NCBI RefSeq assembly: GCF_007741535.1
Contig: NZ_CP036525.1
Coordinates: 5,828,001-5,892,000 of the forward strand
DNA from: Rubripirellula lacrimiformis
GTDB lineage: Bacteria; Planctomycetota; Planctomycetia; Pirellulales; Pirellulaceae
Direction: 5' to 3'
Length of the DNA: 64,000 bases
The stretch's first letter is position 1. Every line of letters begins with the position of its first letter. The notes below the pieces were generated by a model. The model saw nothing but the letters and a program-made list of their open reading frames with translations, was not told the DNA's origin and ran no database searches. Shown in pieces: positions 44,842 through 52,553 of the stretch. A program made the translations under genes and the position numbers.

Positions 44842-46395
44842 ATGCGTTCGATCATCGTTTCCCTGATGTCTTGCTTGATCCTTTCAAGCATCCCCACCGC
44901 CTGGTCAACCGCCGCAGAGATGCCGGCCACACCGAAGCGACCCGGCGTGAAACCGCGGAACGTCATTTTTGTCCTGACCGATGACCATCGCTATGACGCG
45001 ATGGGGTTCATGGGACACCCATTTCTGGAAACCCCGAACCTGGACCAACTGGCCTCCGGCGGCGTGCACCTGAAGAATGCGTTTGTCACCACGTCGCTGT
45101 GTTCGCCCAGCCGTGCGTCGATCTTGACCGGTTTGTACACCCACAAACACCGCGTGATCGACAACAACCGGCTGGTGCCCGAGGGCACGGTCTTCTTTCC
45201 TCAGTATCTGCAGCGCGCCGGCTATTCGACTGCCTACATCGGCAAGTGGCACATGGGCGCCGCCAACGACGACCCGCGTCCCGGTTTCGACCACTGGATC
45301 AGTTTCCGCGGCCAGGGCAACTACTTGCCGCCCGGCCCCAAATACACGCTGAACGTTAACGGGGAACGAGTCAAACAGAAGGGTTACATCACTGACGAAA
45401 TGACCGACTACGCGGTCGATTGGTTGGAACAACAAAAGGATTCCGACAAGCCGTTTTTCATGTACCTGTCGCACAAAGCGGTGCACAGCAACTTTACGCC
45501 TGCCGAGCGACATAAAGATCGATATGCCAACGCCGACCTTAGCTTCCTGCCACGCGGCGAAGGCATCGACGCGGAAAACAATTCACCGCGTTGGGTCCGC
45601 GACCAACGCAACAGTTGGCACGGGATCGACTTCAGCTATCACAGCGACAACGGACTGGATTATCTGTACCGCCGCTACTGCGAATCGCTGTTGGCGGTCG
45701 ACGACAGTGTCGGTCGAGTGATGGAGCAGCTGAAAAAGATGGGCGTCCATGACGAAACCCTGGTCATCTACATGGGCGACAACGGGTTCATGTGGGGCGA
45801 ACACGGCCTGATCGACAAACGAGTGTCGTACGAAGAATCGATGCGAGTGCCGATGATGATGCATTGCCCCGACCTTTACGAAGGCGGCAAAGTGGTCCAG
45901 CAAGTGATCGGCAACATCGATGTCGGCCCCACCGTGCTGCACGCCGCCGGACTGGAAACCCCTGACTACATCGACGGCACCAGTTTCTTGGACTTGCCCA
46001 ACCAACCGACGATGGATTGGCGAAAGAACTTTCTGTACGTGTACTACTGGGAAAAGAACTTCCCCCAGACACCGACTCAGTTCGCGCTCCGCGGCGATCG
46101 CTTCAAGTACATCACGTACTACGGGCTGTGGGACACCGACGAACTGTACGACCTGACGACGGACCCGGGCGAAAAGAAAAACCTGCTGCACGATCCCGCG
46201 TACAAGTCGGTCGCGAAAGAAATGGAAACCGAACTGTACCGGATGCTAGGTGACGCCGGCGGGATGGACATCCCAATGAACCAACCCAAAGGCAATTCGC
46301 AGAACAAGCGTTGGTCCGAAAAAGGCGGAAACGAATCCGCCGACTTCCCGGCCGCGATGGTGGTCGAAGAACCGGCCAACCAAGAAGCGAAGTAA
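44842..46395 (+). CDS. exported sulfatase (formylglycine-type)
   Basis: This is a 517-residue arylsulfatase-family enzyme hydrolysing sulfate esters, probably on algal polysaccharides. A signal peptide (about residues 1-25) is followed by VIFVLTDDHRYDAMG, whose Asp pair (47, 48) binds calcium. The modification motif is TSLCSPSRASILTG, with Cys87 converted to formylglycine (C-x-P-x-R). GKWHMG and, later, YMGDNGFMWGEHGLIDK supply the other active-site His/Lys and metal ligands. Length is normal. The ATG at 44842 has GGAG ten bases upstream. A separate anaerobic or FGE-type maturation enzyme must act on it. Desulfating large numbers of algal glycans is well known for this phylum. Confidence 0.92.
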   Translation: MRSIIVSLMSCLILSSIPTAWSTAAEMPATPKRPGVKPRNVIFVLTDDHRYDAMGFMGHPFLETPNLDQLASGGVHLKNAFVTTSLCSPSRASILTGLYTHKHRVIDNNRLVPEGTVFFPQYLQRAGYSTAYIGKWHMGAANDDPRPGFDHWISFRGQGNYLPPGPKYTLNVNGERVKQKGYITDEMTDYAVDWLEQQKDSDKPFFMYLSHKAVHSNFTPAERHKDRYANADLSFLPRGEGIDAENNSPRWVRDQRNSWHGIDFSYHSDNGLDYLYRRYCESLLAVDDSVGRVMEQLKKMGVHDETLVIYMGDNGFMWGEHGLIDKRVSYEESMRVPMMMHCPDLYEGGKVVQQVIGNIDVGPTVLHAAGLETPDYIDGTSFLDLPNQPTMDWRKNFLYVYYWEKNFPQTPTQFALRGDRFKYITYYGLWDTDELYDLTTDPGEKKNLLHDPAYKSVAKEMETELYRMLGDAGGMDIPMNQPKGNSQNKRWSEKGGNESADFPAAMVVEEPANQEAK

Positions 46396-46552
46396 CCAGC
46401 CGCACCCGAGTCGCTCCGCCCCCCTGTCTCGCTTAGCCGTGTGCGCCAACCGTCCGCAGGACGTACACGCGGCGGACGACGCCCCACCGATCGTACACGT
46501 GGTGCATGACCGCACCGCACGGGTCGTACATGTGGTGCATGACCGCCACCAT

Positions 46553-47264
46553 CGTTTAACCGCATGCCCAACGGGCCGCGCGTTTCCTAACGTGGACGCG
46601 CGGGGCGATGCCCACGCTGTGAAACGATTGGGACGCACCGGGTCGTACACGTGGTGCATGACCGCCACCATCGTTTAACCGCGTGCCCAGCGGGCCGCGC
46701 GTTTCCGGCACGTGGACGCGCGGGGCGATGCCCACGCGGTTAAACGATTGGGAGCACCGGGTCGTACATAAGTGCATGCCCGCCACCATCGTTTAACCGC
46801 GTGCCCAGCGGGCCGCGCGTTTCCTGCACGTGGACGCGCGGGGCGATGCCCACGCGGTTAAACGATTGGGCGCACCGGGTCGTACATGTGTGCATGCCCG
46901 CCACCATCGTTTAGCCGCGTGCCCAGCGGGCCGCGCGTTTCCTGCACGTGGACGCGCGGGGCGATGCCCACGCGGTGAAACGATGGGGCGATCGGGTCGT
47001 ACATGTGGTGCATGACCGCCACCTGTCGTTTAACCGCATGCCCAACGGGCCGCGCGTTTCCTGCACGTGGACGCGCGGGGCGATGCCCACGCGGTGAAAC
47101 GATGGGGCGCACCGGGTCGTACGTGTGGTGCATGACCGCACCGATCGTTTAACCGCATGCCCAGCGGGCCGCGCGTTTCCTGCACGTGGACGCACGGGGC
47201 GATGCCCACGCGGTGAAACGATTGGGCGATCGGGTCGCACACGTGGTGCATGACCGCACCTGTC
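46553..47264. repeat. tandem array 2: six 118-119 bp palindrome-containing units
   Basis: Units begin CGTTTAACCGCGTGCCC (or CGCATGCCC) at 46553, 46672, 46790, 46908, 47027 and 47146. Each holds a 75 bp imperfect palindrome: outer arms CGTTTAACCGCGTG/CACGCGGTTAAACG, and inner arms CCGCGCGT/ACGCGCGG. The palindrome is followed by a 43-44 bp spacer carrying a GGTGCATGACCGCACC hairpin. The units fill the gap between the convergent sulfatase and COG3014-type genes. Reversed, the palindrome matches the array 1 unit. The flank 46396-46552 contains two more spacer-like copies. Confidence 0.95.
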
Positions 47265-47412
47265 GGGTCGTACACGTGGTGCATGACCGCACCTGTCGGG
47301 TCGTACGGGTGGTGCATGACCGCACCTGTCGGGGCGTACGTGTGGTGCATGACCGCACCTGTCGGGGCGTACGTGCGGTGCATGACCGCAGCGATCGGGT
47401 TGTACGTGTGCG
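47230..47412. repeat. five exact-length 33 bp units at the end of array 2
   Basis: Copies of a unit beginning TCGGGTCGTACACGTGG or a variant start at 47230, 47263, 47296, 47329 and 47362, with a partial sixth at 47395, all spaced exactly 33 bp. Each contains GGTGCATGACCGCACC, a 5 bp stem, and is the same spacer found once in each 119 bp unit. It ends 42 bases before the next gene's stop. Confidence 0.95.
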
Positions 47413-47453
47413 TTGAGCGATTGGGCTGCGGGGCGTTGGCCGGTGCGGCTAGA

Positions 47454-48830
47454 CTAGCGTGCTACGAAGATCGTTTCCGCCGGGGCGATGACGACTCGGT
47501 AGGTGTTGCGGCCGTCCACGATGGGGACCGACAACTGGACGGGCGGTCCGATGGCTTGGCCGGTGTACCCCAGCGACTGCATTGCAACCTCGTGGTCGCC
47601 GGCAGGCAATTCGGCGCGGAAGACTTGAATCTCGCGTGGCAGCAGCCCCCAGCACCGGGTATCCGCTTTCTCGGACCCTGCCCACGCGGATGCGGCGGCA
47701 AAGTGAAACAGTGTTCCGGCGGTCCCATCCAGGCCTAGTGAATCGCCGACTTTGGCCACCGTGGCTTCCTTGGTGGTGCGGCGCACGACCGCGCGAGCGA
47801 TCGTCCAAGGCATCTCGGCTTCGACTTGCCGGATGGCCAAATCCCCCACATCGGTCAGCGTCTGAGTGGCTCCCAGCAATTGGCCGCCGGTGCGAATTCC
47901 GATGGCGGCAATCGGTGACGGTGGGATGTGGACTTCGGGAACTTTGACCGATGCGATGTTCGGCAGTACCGGTCCGTTGACCCGTTTGCCATCGGGACCA
48001 TCGGTCTCGTTGGTCTCGGCATTCAACACCGCCGACGCGATCGACAGCGCTGTCGATGTGGTTTGGGCAACGGTTTCTCGCAGCACCGGCCCGCGTCCGA
48101 CACAGGCGATCACGTACAGAACACCGTGGCCGGCACTGCTGTGCGCACCACCGCTGGCTCTTGCAATATCCTCGGCGGCCGGTGCGAAGTGAGGGGCCGC
48201 GGCGCTGACCAATCGATAGGCGTTCTCGGCGTCGTCGAAATCGTGGTGAGTGGCTTCGCGCAGGACGCCACGCAGGTACGGTGCCAGCGCGATCGGCTGA
48301 TACAGTTGGTCGGCCGACGGGATCCCTCGATCGGCAGCCGCCTGTTGCAGCTCGCTCTGTTTCTTGGCTGCTTGCAACGAATAGCTTTCGGCATCAATGG
48401 CGTCTCCCGCCAAAGAACACACCGACAACATCGCACGGACCATGACCTCTTCGTAGCCGGCCGGTCGATACATTCGCGCCCGGTCATCGGTCACGACCGA
48501 AGCCGCTTCGCCAACGATCGACAACTTCGGCAATTGATCGAACTTGTCACGCATTTTGCGCAACCTAGCTTCGGCCGAATCGATGTCACCGGACGTCAAT
48601 TCGACGATCGCCAGATCCAAGGCCGCCGTATCGGAAGACCGGCTACGTTTTTCGGCAAACGCTGTCAGCGTCTGATCCGCCGTTTGCAGATCGCCAGCGG
48701 TGTACGCCGCGCGTGCATGTTCGATCGTTTTGACCGAACGTGCGCACCCGGTCGGCAACCCGACGATGGCGATAACGATCAGCACCAGCCACCGCCGTGG
48801 GCGTAACTGGCAGCGGCAATCTCTAGCCAT
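47454..48830 (-). CDS. COG3014-like lipoprotein with TPR-like N-terminus (458 aa)
   Basis: I place the start at the ATG at 48830, overlapping the previous gene by 8 bp; a longer frame reaches 48872. The N-terminus is a basic leader, a hydrophobic stretch and GLPTGCARS, a loose lipobox. Helical repeat-like segments (HARAAYTAGDLQTADQTLTA) follow. The centre GHGVLYVIACVGRGPVLRE and the later VGDLAIRQVEAEMPWTIARAV plus RRTTKEA resemble COG3014 proteins, which in Vibrio and relatives sit beside LpoB. The family has no proven function but is linked by neighbourhood to outer-membrane activation of penicillin-binding proteins. The pairing here supports both calls. Confidence 0.65.
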   Translation of the reverse strand: MARDCRCQLRPRRWLVLIVIAIVGLPTGCARSVKTIEHARAAYTAGDLQTADQTLTAFAEKRSRSSDTAALDLAIVELTSGDIDSAEARLRKMRDKFDQLPKLSIVGEAASVVTDDRARMYRPAGYEEVMVRAMLSVCSLAGDAIDAESYSLQAAKKQSELQQAAADRGIPSADQLYQPIALAPYLRGVLREATHHDFDDAENAYRLVSAAAPHFAPAAEDIARASGGAHSSAGHGVLYVIACVGRGPVLRETVAQTTSTALSIASAVLNAETNETDGPDGKRVNGPVLPNIASVKVPEVHIPPSPIAAIGIRTGGQLLGATQTLTDVGDLAIRQVEAEMPWTIARAVVRRTTKEATVAKVGDSLGLDGTAGTLFHFAAASAWAGSEKADTRCWGLLPREIQVFRAELPAGDHEVAMQSLGYTGQAIGPPVQLSVPIVDGRNTYRVVIAPAETIFVAR

Positions 48831-49560
48831 CGGCTTGATCAAACGGACCCCAATTCCACCATTTGCCCGCACGCGTCTTGCTGTAACCTTTGCGGATCTT
48901 GGCCGACTCTTTCAGAAAATCGCCACTGTGCAGGTTCACCATTTCCAGCGTCAACGTATAGTCGCGCTGGCTGCTCTTGTTGCGATCCGTCGTCCCACTG
49001 GTGATGGTTGCGTACAACAGATAATCGACCGGGGTGCCCTGCCGTCCCAAAGTTGCGGCGAACAGGTCACGGTTATTGGGCAGGAACAGTGCGTCTGGAC
49101 GAAGCCGAGTTTCGACCAGGGCCGCGTCGATCATCCGGCGACTGATGCCGCGAAAGGTTTCCGCCGAATTGATCTGGCTGTCGATCTGTTCATAGATCTG
49201 GTCCTTGAAGTCACCCAGTTCTTCGGCACTCTTGTTTTCGATCCCGACGAAACAGACCGTCGCTGGTCCGGTCGCGAGCGCCGAACCGATGGTGCTGCCA
49301 TCGACGGGCATCCCATCGACCGACTGGAATCCGACCGTCTGGATCGCGGGCGGGCAGCGGCCCAACAGTTTGGCAACCGATTCTTCCACCAATGGGTTCC
49401 AGGTCGCGGCGCCGGCGGCGTGGCTGCCCACCATGTCTTGATCATTGCTGGCCAACAGGTGGCCGTATTGTCGACCCGCACATCCGGGGGCCCCGATCGC
49501 GGCGATCGAGACCGATGTGGTGACCAGGGCGGTGGTAATCCAGCTGCGATTTCGCGTCAT
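48823..49560 (-). CDS. LpoB-like lipoprotein (penicillin-binding protein activator type)
   Basis: This is a 245-residue protein, starting from the ATG at 49560. The leader has an IGAPGCAGRQ lipobox-like site, which is unusual because there is no Leu at -3. The core has VCFVGIENKSAEELGDF, a helix with QINSAETFRGI, then TPVDYLLYATITSGT and YTLTLEMVNLHSGDFLKE, matching the fold and order of LpoB (D-x-LLxGTI, then E-x-V-x-L). LpoB reaches from the outer membrane to activate PBP1b. The gene overlaps the COG3014-like gene and they form a two-gene unit. Planctomycetes have an unusual wall and division machinery, so the partner is unknown. The alternative is a generic FlgO/LpoB-fold lipoprotein. Confidence 0.6.
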   Translation of the reverse strand: MTRNRSWITTALVTTSVSIAAIGAPGCAGRQYGHLLASNDQDMVGSHAAGAATWNPLVEESVAKLLGRCPPAIQTVGFQSVDGMPVDGSTIGSALATGPATVCFVGIENKSAEELGDFKDQIYEQIDSQINSAETFRGISRRMIDAALVETRLRPDALFLPNNRDLFAATLGRQGTPVDYLLYATITSGTTDRNKSSQRDYTLTLEMVNLHSGDFLKESAKIRKGYSKTRAGKWWNWGPFDQADG

Positions 49561-50101
49561 CGATCTATTTTTCCCAAAAATTTCGGGGGGACTTAGCTGA
49601 CAGGGGCCCGACAGGGCCACGGACCGAGCAATCGGGGGCTTGAAACGATCCACTAAAGCTCGCAAAAGCTCGCCCCAGCGGTGGATATCAAAAATTCGTA
49701 GCAAGAATTGCGGTTACTCGGCTTGTCGGCTGCTGGCGAGGTATCAAAATGTGCGATCCGTGGCCCAGACCAGAATTCGTTTCGGTTTCGTATCCGAGCT
49801 CGCTTTACCGCGAAATCGGATCACCATCGGTCTCGGCCGCGTTGCCAAATGCGGAACCCAATCCCACACAATCGATACCTCCGTTACGGACTGATCGGCC
49901 TTTTCAGCGGGTAGTCGTTGAAAATATCGGAACGATCGAGACAATCAACCGAGAACACCGAACCCACCCGTATCGCCCAAAGCACGCAAAGCCCTTCGCT
50001 GGTAACCTGGCCATGGCGTTATCGCCAATGTCCATCCCATCGATCGCCGGTTGCTTTTCGTCTGCCGCACCCCTTCGACACTTTCCTGTAAGACCTCGCT
50101 C
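49561..50101. other. 541 bp divergent gap
   Basis: This lies between the LpoB-like gene and the acidic protein gene. Frames here have no recognisable product, and no strong hairpin or repeat was seen. It should contain promoters for both neighbours. Confidence 0.4.
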
Positions 50102-50599
50102 ATGACTGTTGCTGCCCTTCCGAACGTTGCCGAATCGGACATTGTCCCGAACGCAGCGCTGGGGTTCGAGACGACTTTGCCATCCACCATTTCTGGACCA
50201 GCTGTCGTTTCGCCGCTGACGGGAGCCCCCGTAGTCCTGACGCCGGTTGCGATACTCGGCGACGACGATAGCGACGATGACGTGGACAGCGACGACGATA
50301 GCGATTCAGATTCCGACTCGGATCCCAATACGGATCCGGGCGAAGAGGTGGACGACAAGGACGATCTGTCCGAAGACGATGACCTCGACGAATTCGACGA
50401 CATCGACGAAGACGATTTCGACGACAACTTTGACGACGATTTCGAAGAAGAACTCGAAGACGATTACGAAATCGAAATCGAAGACGAAATCAGCGCCGAA
50501 TTCGGGCTCAACAGCACCGACACCGAGGAAGACGAAGAACTCGACGATGATATCGACGACGACCTCGACGAATTCGAAGACTTCGAAAACGTCGACTGA
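50102..50599 (+). CDS. extremely acidic Asp/Glu-rich protein (165 aa)
   Basis: I start at the ATG at 50102; an upstream ATG at 50051 adds 17 unlikely residues. Residues 1-50 are ordinary and mildly hydrophobic (VVLTPVAILGDD at the end). From about residue 53 on, almost every position is Asp, Glu or Ser (DDDSDDDVDSDDD, DDFDDNFDDDFEEELEDD), with no Cys, His, Lys or Arg beyond one or two. It must be intrinsically disordered and strongly anionic, and could bind calcium, basic proteins or a mineral surface. No signal peptide is evident. Codons alternate GAC/GAT and GAA, which also leaves the other frames open. No family was recognised. Confidence 0.65.
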   Translation: MTVAALPNVAESDIVPNAALGFETTLPSTISGPAVVSPLTGAPVVLTPVAILGDDDSDDDVDSDDDSDSDSDSDPNTDPGEEVDDKDDLSEDDDLDEFDDIDEDDFDDNFDDDFEEELEDDYEIEIEDEISAEFGLNSTDTEEDEELDDDIDDDLDEFEDFENVD

Positions 50600-50761
50600 G
50601 GGCGGGCAGTCGATAGAGAGAGTCGTTCGCCGAAGGTTCGTTTCAGAACCTGCACCTGTACTAAAACTCGTACTCTTTCCGCGGTGCGACGATCAAGCGT
50701 GGCCGCGTGAGTTGGGTTTTACCCGGTGATGTCGATCGGCAACGCTGAAGTTCGAAAGAAA

Positions 50762-50797
50762 GTTCGAGCTCGGAAGAAAGTTCGAGTTCGAAGGAAA
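50762..50797. repeat. 18 bp direct repeat in a GTTCGAG-rich stretch
   Basis: Two 18 bp units, GTTCGAGCTCGGAAGAAA and GTTCGAGTTCGAAGGAAA, are followed by a decaying GTTCGAG/AGTTTAAG run to about 50840. They lie in the 323 bp between the convergent acidic-protein and protease genes. Nothing else was recognised in that gap. Confidence 0.75.
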
Positions 50798-50922
50798 GTT
50801 CGAGTTCGAGTTTGAGTTCAAGTTTAAGTTTTCGAAGGAACTACCGTTCCCGTAACTCCGACTCGCCTCTCACTTCGCGGCGCAGATGCCGCCCGCACCC
50901 GATGGCCGCCATCGCCGACTTG

Positions 50923-52305
50923 CTAGACAGGATCGATCAGCGATCCGTTGCTGTGGGGATTGGCATGACGTGAGGCGGCGTTGATCGAATGGATGATCGG
51001 CCCCTCACTCGTTCGCCCAGCACTGGTGATGGGATCGCGATCCGAGAGAGCGGATGTCGTGGGAGCGGTCTCCGATTGGCTTTTCATCCAATCGATCCGT
51101 TCCATCACGCCCGGATGCAGCCAGGTGGGTTTGCGGTTGGCCGGGTGATCGAAGGTGACTCGCATCAGCGCCGCGGCCAGCGCATCGGCCGCCTCGTCGT
51201 AAGTCGCCGGGACATCTTCGACGGGCGATTGCCCCTGGCTGATGGCCGCAGCCATCCGGCACGCTTGAACATCGGCATCGAACTCGGTTCGATAGGCTAC
51301 GATTCGCAAGATCAACATCGTCAACAGGATTCCGACCACGCTGCCGGCCGCCAGACTCCATGACTGTTCCCCGGCAATCCTAGAAATCAGGGCTCCTGCT
51401 CCCCACGCCGGCAACACGGCCAACATCCGCATCGGCACATGGCGGCGGCGCAGGTGCGCCGCTTCGTGCAACACAACCATCGCGATTTGCGGCCGCGGCA
51501 ACTCGTCCACCAAACGGTCGGACAGCAACAGTGTCCGCAGCGGCGGAACAAAACCGGCGATCATGGCGTTGAAGGTCGTGCCAGCGGTATTCCAGCGGAC
51601 CGCACGGGTTCGTCGGGCTCCCGCCGAAAACATCAATTGGTTGACCCAGGTCGCGGCAGCCGGATCCAAGGGGCCGGTCTTGAACAGGTGACGAATCATC
51701 CATGGCAGCCCCAGCAACACAAAGCTGACGATCGTGATCACGGTCGTGACGTTCGCAGCCGTCGTGCTGATCGGCAGCAGAGCGATCAAATCGGACAGCC
51801 CCAACAGCAGCAATACCGGCGCGACCAACCAAGCCATCCCGCCACGAAACGATTGCCAGACCGATCGGACATGATTGCCAATGCCGGCGCCCGTGTACGA
51901 CAACAAAACGCCATAGCGATGTTCGGCGGACCAGGTACCGGCCGTGATTGCGATACCGGGCAGCATCAACAAGATCGCCTGCAGGAACATCGAATCGGCA
52001 ACAAACGGAATCTCATCAGTGGACCGGGCCAAGCCGAATCCAGCCAGGCACAAGACCGTCACGGCCAAGCCGATCCAACGGAACGCGGCCAACTGTTTCT
52101 CCAGCCACTCGGCACCCGCCAGGGGCTGCAATTTTTCATCGCGTACGTACAACGCGACCGTTCGCGCGGCCACGTGGCTGAGGATAACCCAGGCGGTCAC
52201 CATGGCGGCCGTGGCGAGTCCCGCGGCGACCGGATCGACATCACCCTGCGGGAGCGAACCACAGCTGAGCGAAACGATCACGACCAGAAAAAAGTACAGA
52301 TGCAC
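50923..52305 (-). CDS. M48-type integral membrane metalloprotease (460 aa)
   Basis: At least six hydrophobic helices precede the active site. Around residue 279 is VVLHEAAHLRRRH, the HExxH zinc motif, and about 60 residues later YRTEFDADVQACR supplies the third ligand (E-x-D-A-D type), which is the M48 (HtpX/Ste24) arrangement. One helix pair lies between the two motifs, as in that family. The C-terminal 80 residues are disordered and end in a Ser/His/Asn-rich tail. A protein quality-control role at the inner membrane is likely. The N-terminus has MHLYFFLVVIVSLSCG, a membrane helix rather than a cleaved signal. It is convergent with the acidic protein gene. Confidence 0.8.
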   Translation of the reverse strand: MHLYFFLVVIVSLSCGSLPQGDVDPVAAGLATAAMVTAWVILSHVAARTVALYVRDEKLQPLAGAEWLEKQLAAFRWIGLAVTVLCLAGFGLARSTDEIPFVADSMFLQAILLMLPGIAITAGTWSAEHRYGVLLSYTGAGIGNHVRSVWQSFRGGMAWLVAPVLLLLGLSDLIALLPISTTAANVTTVITIVSFVLLGLPWMIRHLFKTGPLDPAAATWVNQLMFSAGARRTRAVRWNTAGTTFNAMIAGFVPPLRTLLLSDRLVDELPRPQIAMVVLHEAAHLRRRHVPMRMLAVLPAWGAGALISRIAGEQSWSLAAGSVVGILLTMLILRIVAYRTEFDADVQACRMAAAISQGQSPVEDVPATYDEAADALAAALMRVTFDHPANRKPTWLHPGVMERIDWMKSQSETAPTTSALSDRDPITSAGRTSEGPIIHSINAASRHANPHSNGSLIDPV

Positions 52306-52553
52306 AGAAACAGCCTCGGCGGATGTGCGAACGGAGTGCGAGCGTTCAATATAGTGCCGGTCTGAGAAGCGGCGTGATTTTCAGCCCCAGGGAACCGAAC
52401 CCGAGGAAAACGAGTTCACTTTGTAACGGTTGTAGGAATTCGCCACCCAAACCACCCAATCCGCTGGCCGCAAACCGACGGTTCCGCCCCCGTTGAAACC
52501 TTCGCCTGATCGGCCATGGCTAAGTAGGCGGAATGCACGCAGGCGGACCCCGA

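Noticed and set aside
46553-47412. Possible CRISPR or coding repeat array
   Set aside because: The 118-119 and 33 bp units have no unique spacers. Frames across the 33 bp units stay open only because 33 is a multiple of 3. No start with ribosome site and no protein-like composition.
50247-50729. 160-codon Thr/Ser/Lys-rich frame over the acidic gene
   Set aside because: It is a frame-shifted reading of GAC/GAT/GAA runs. The in-frame acidic reading has a better start and ends properly.
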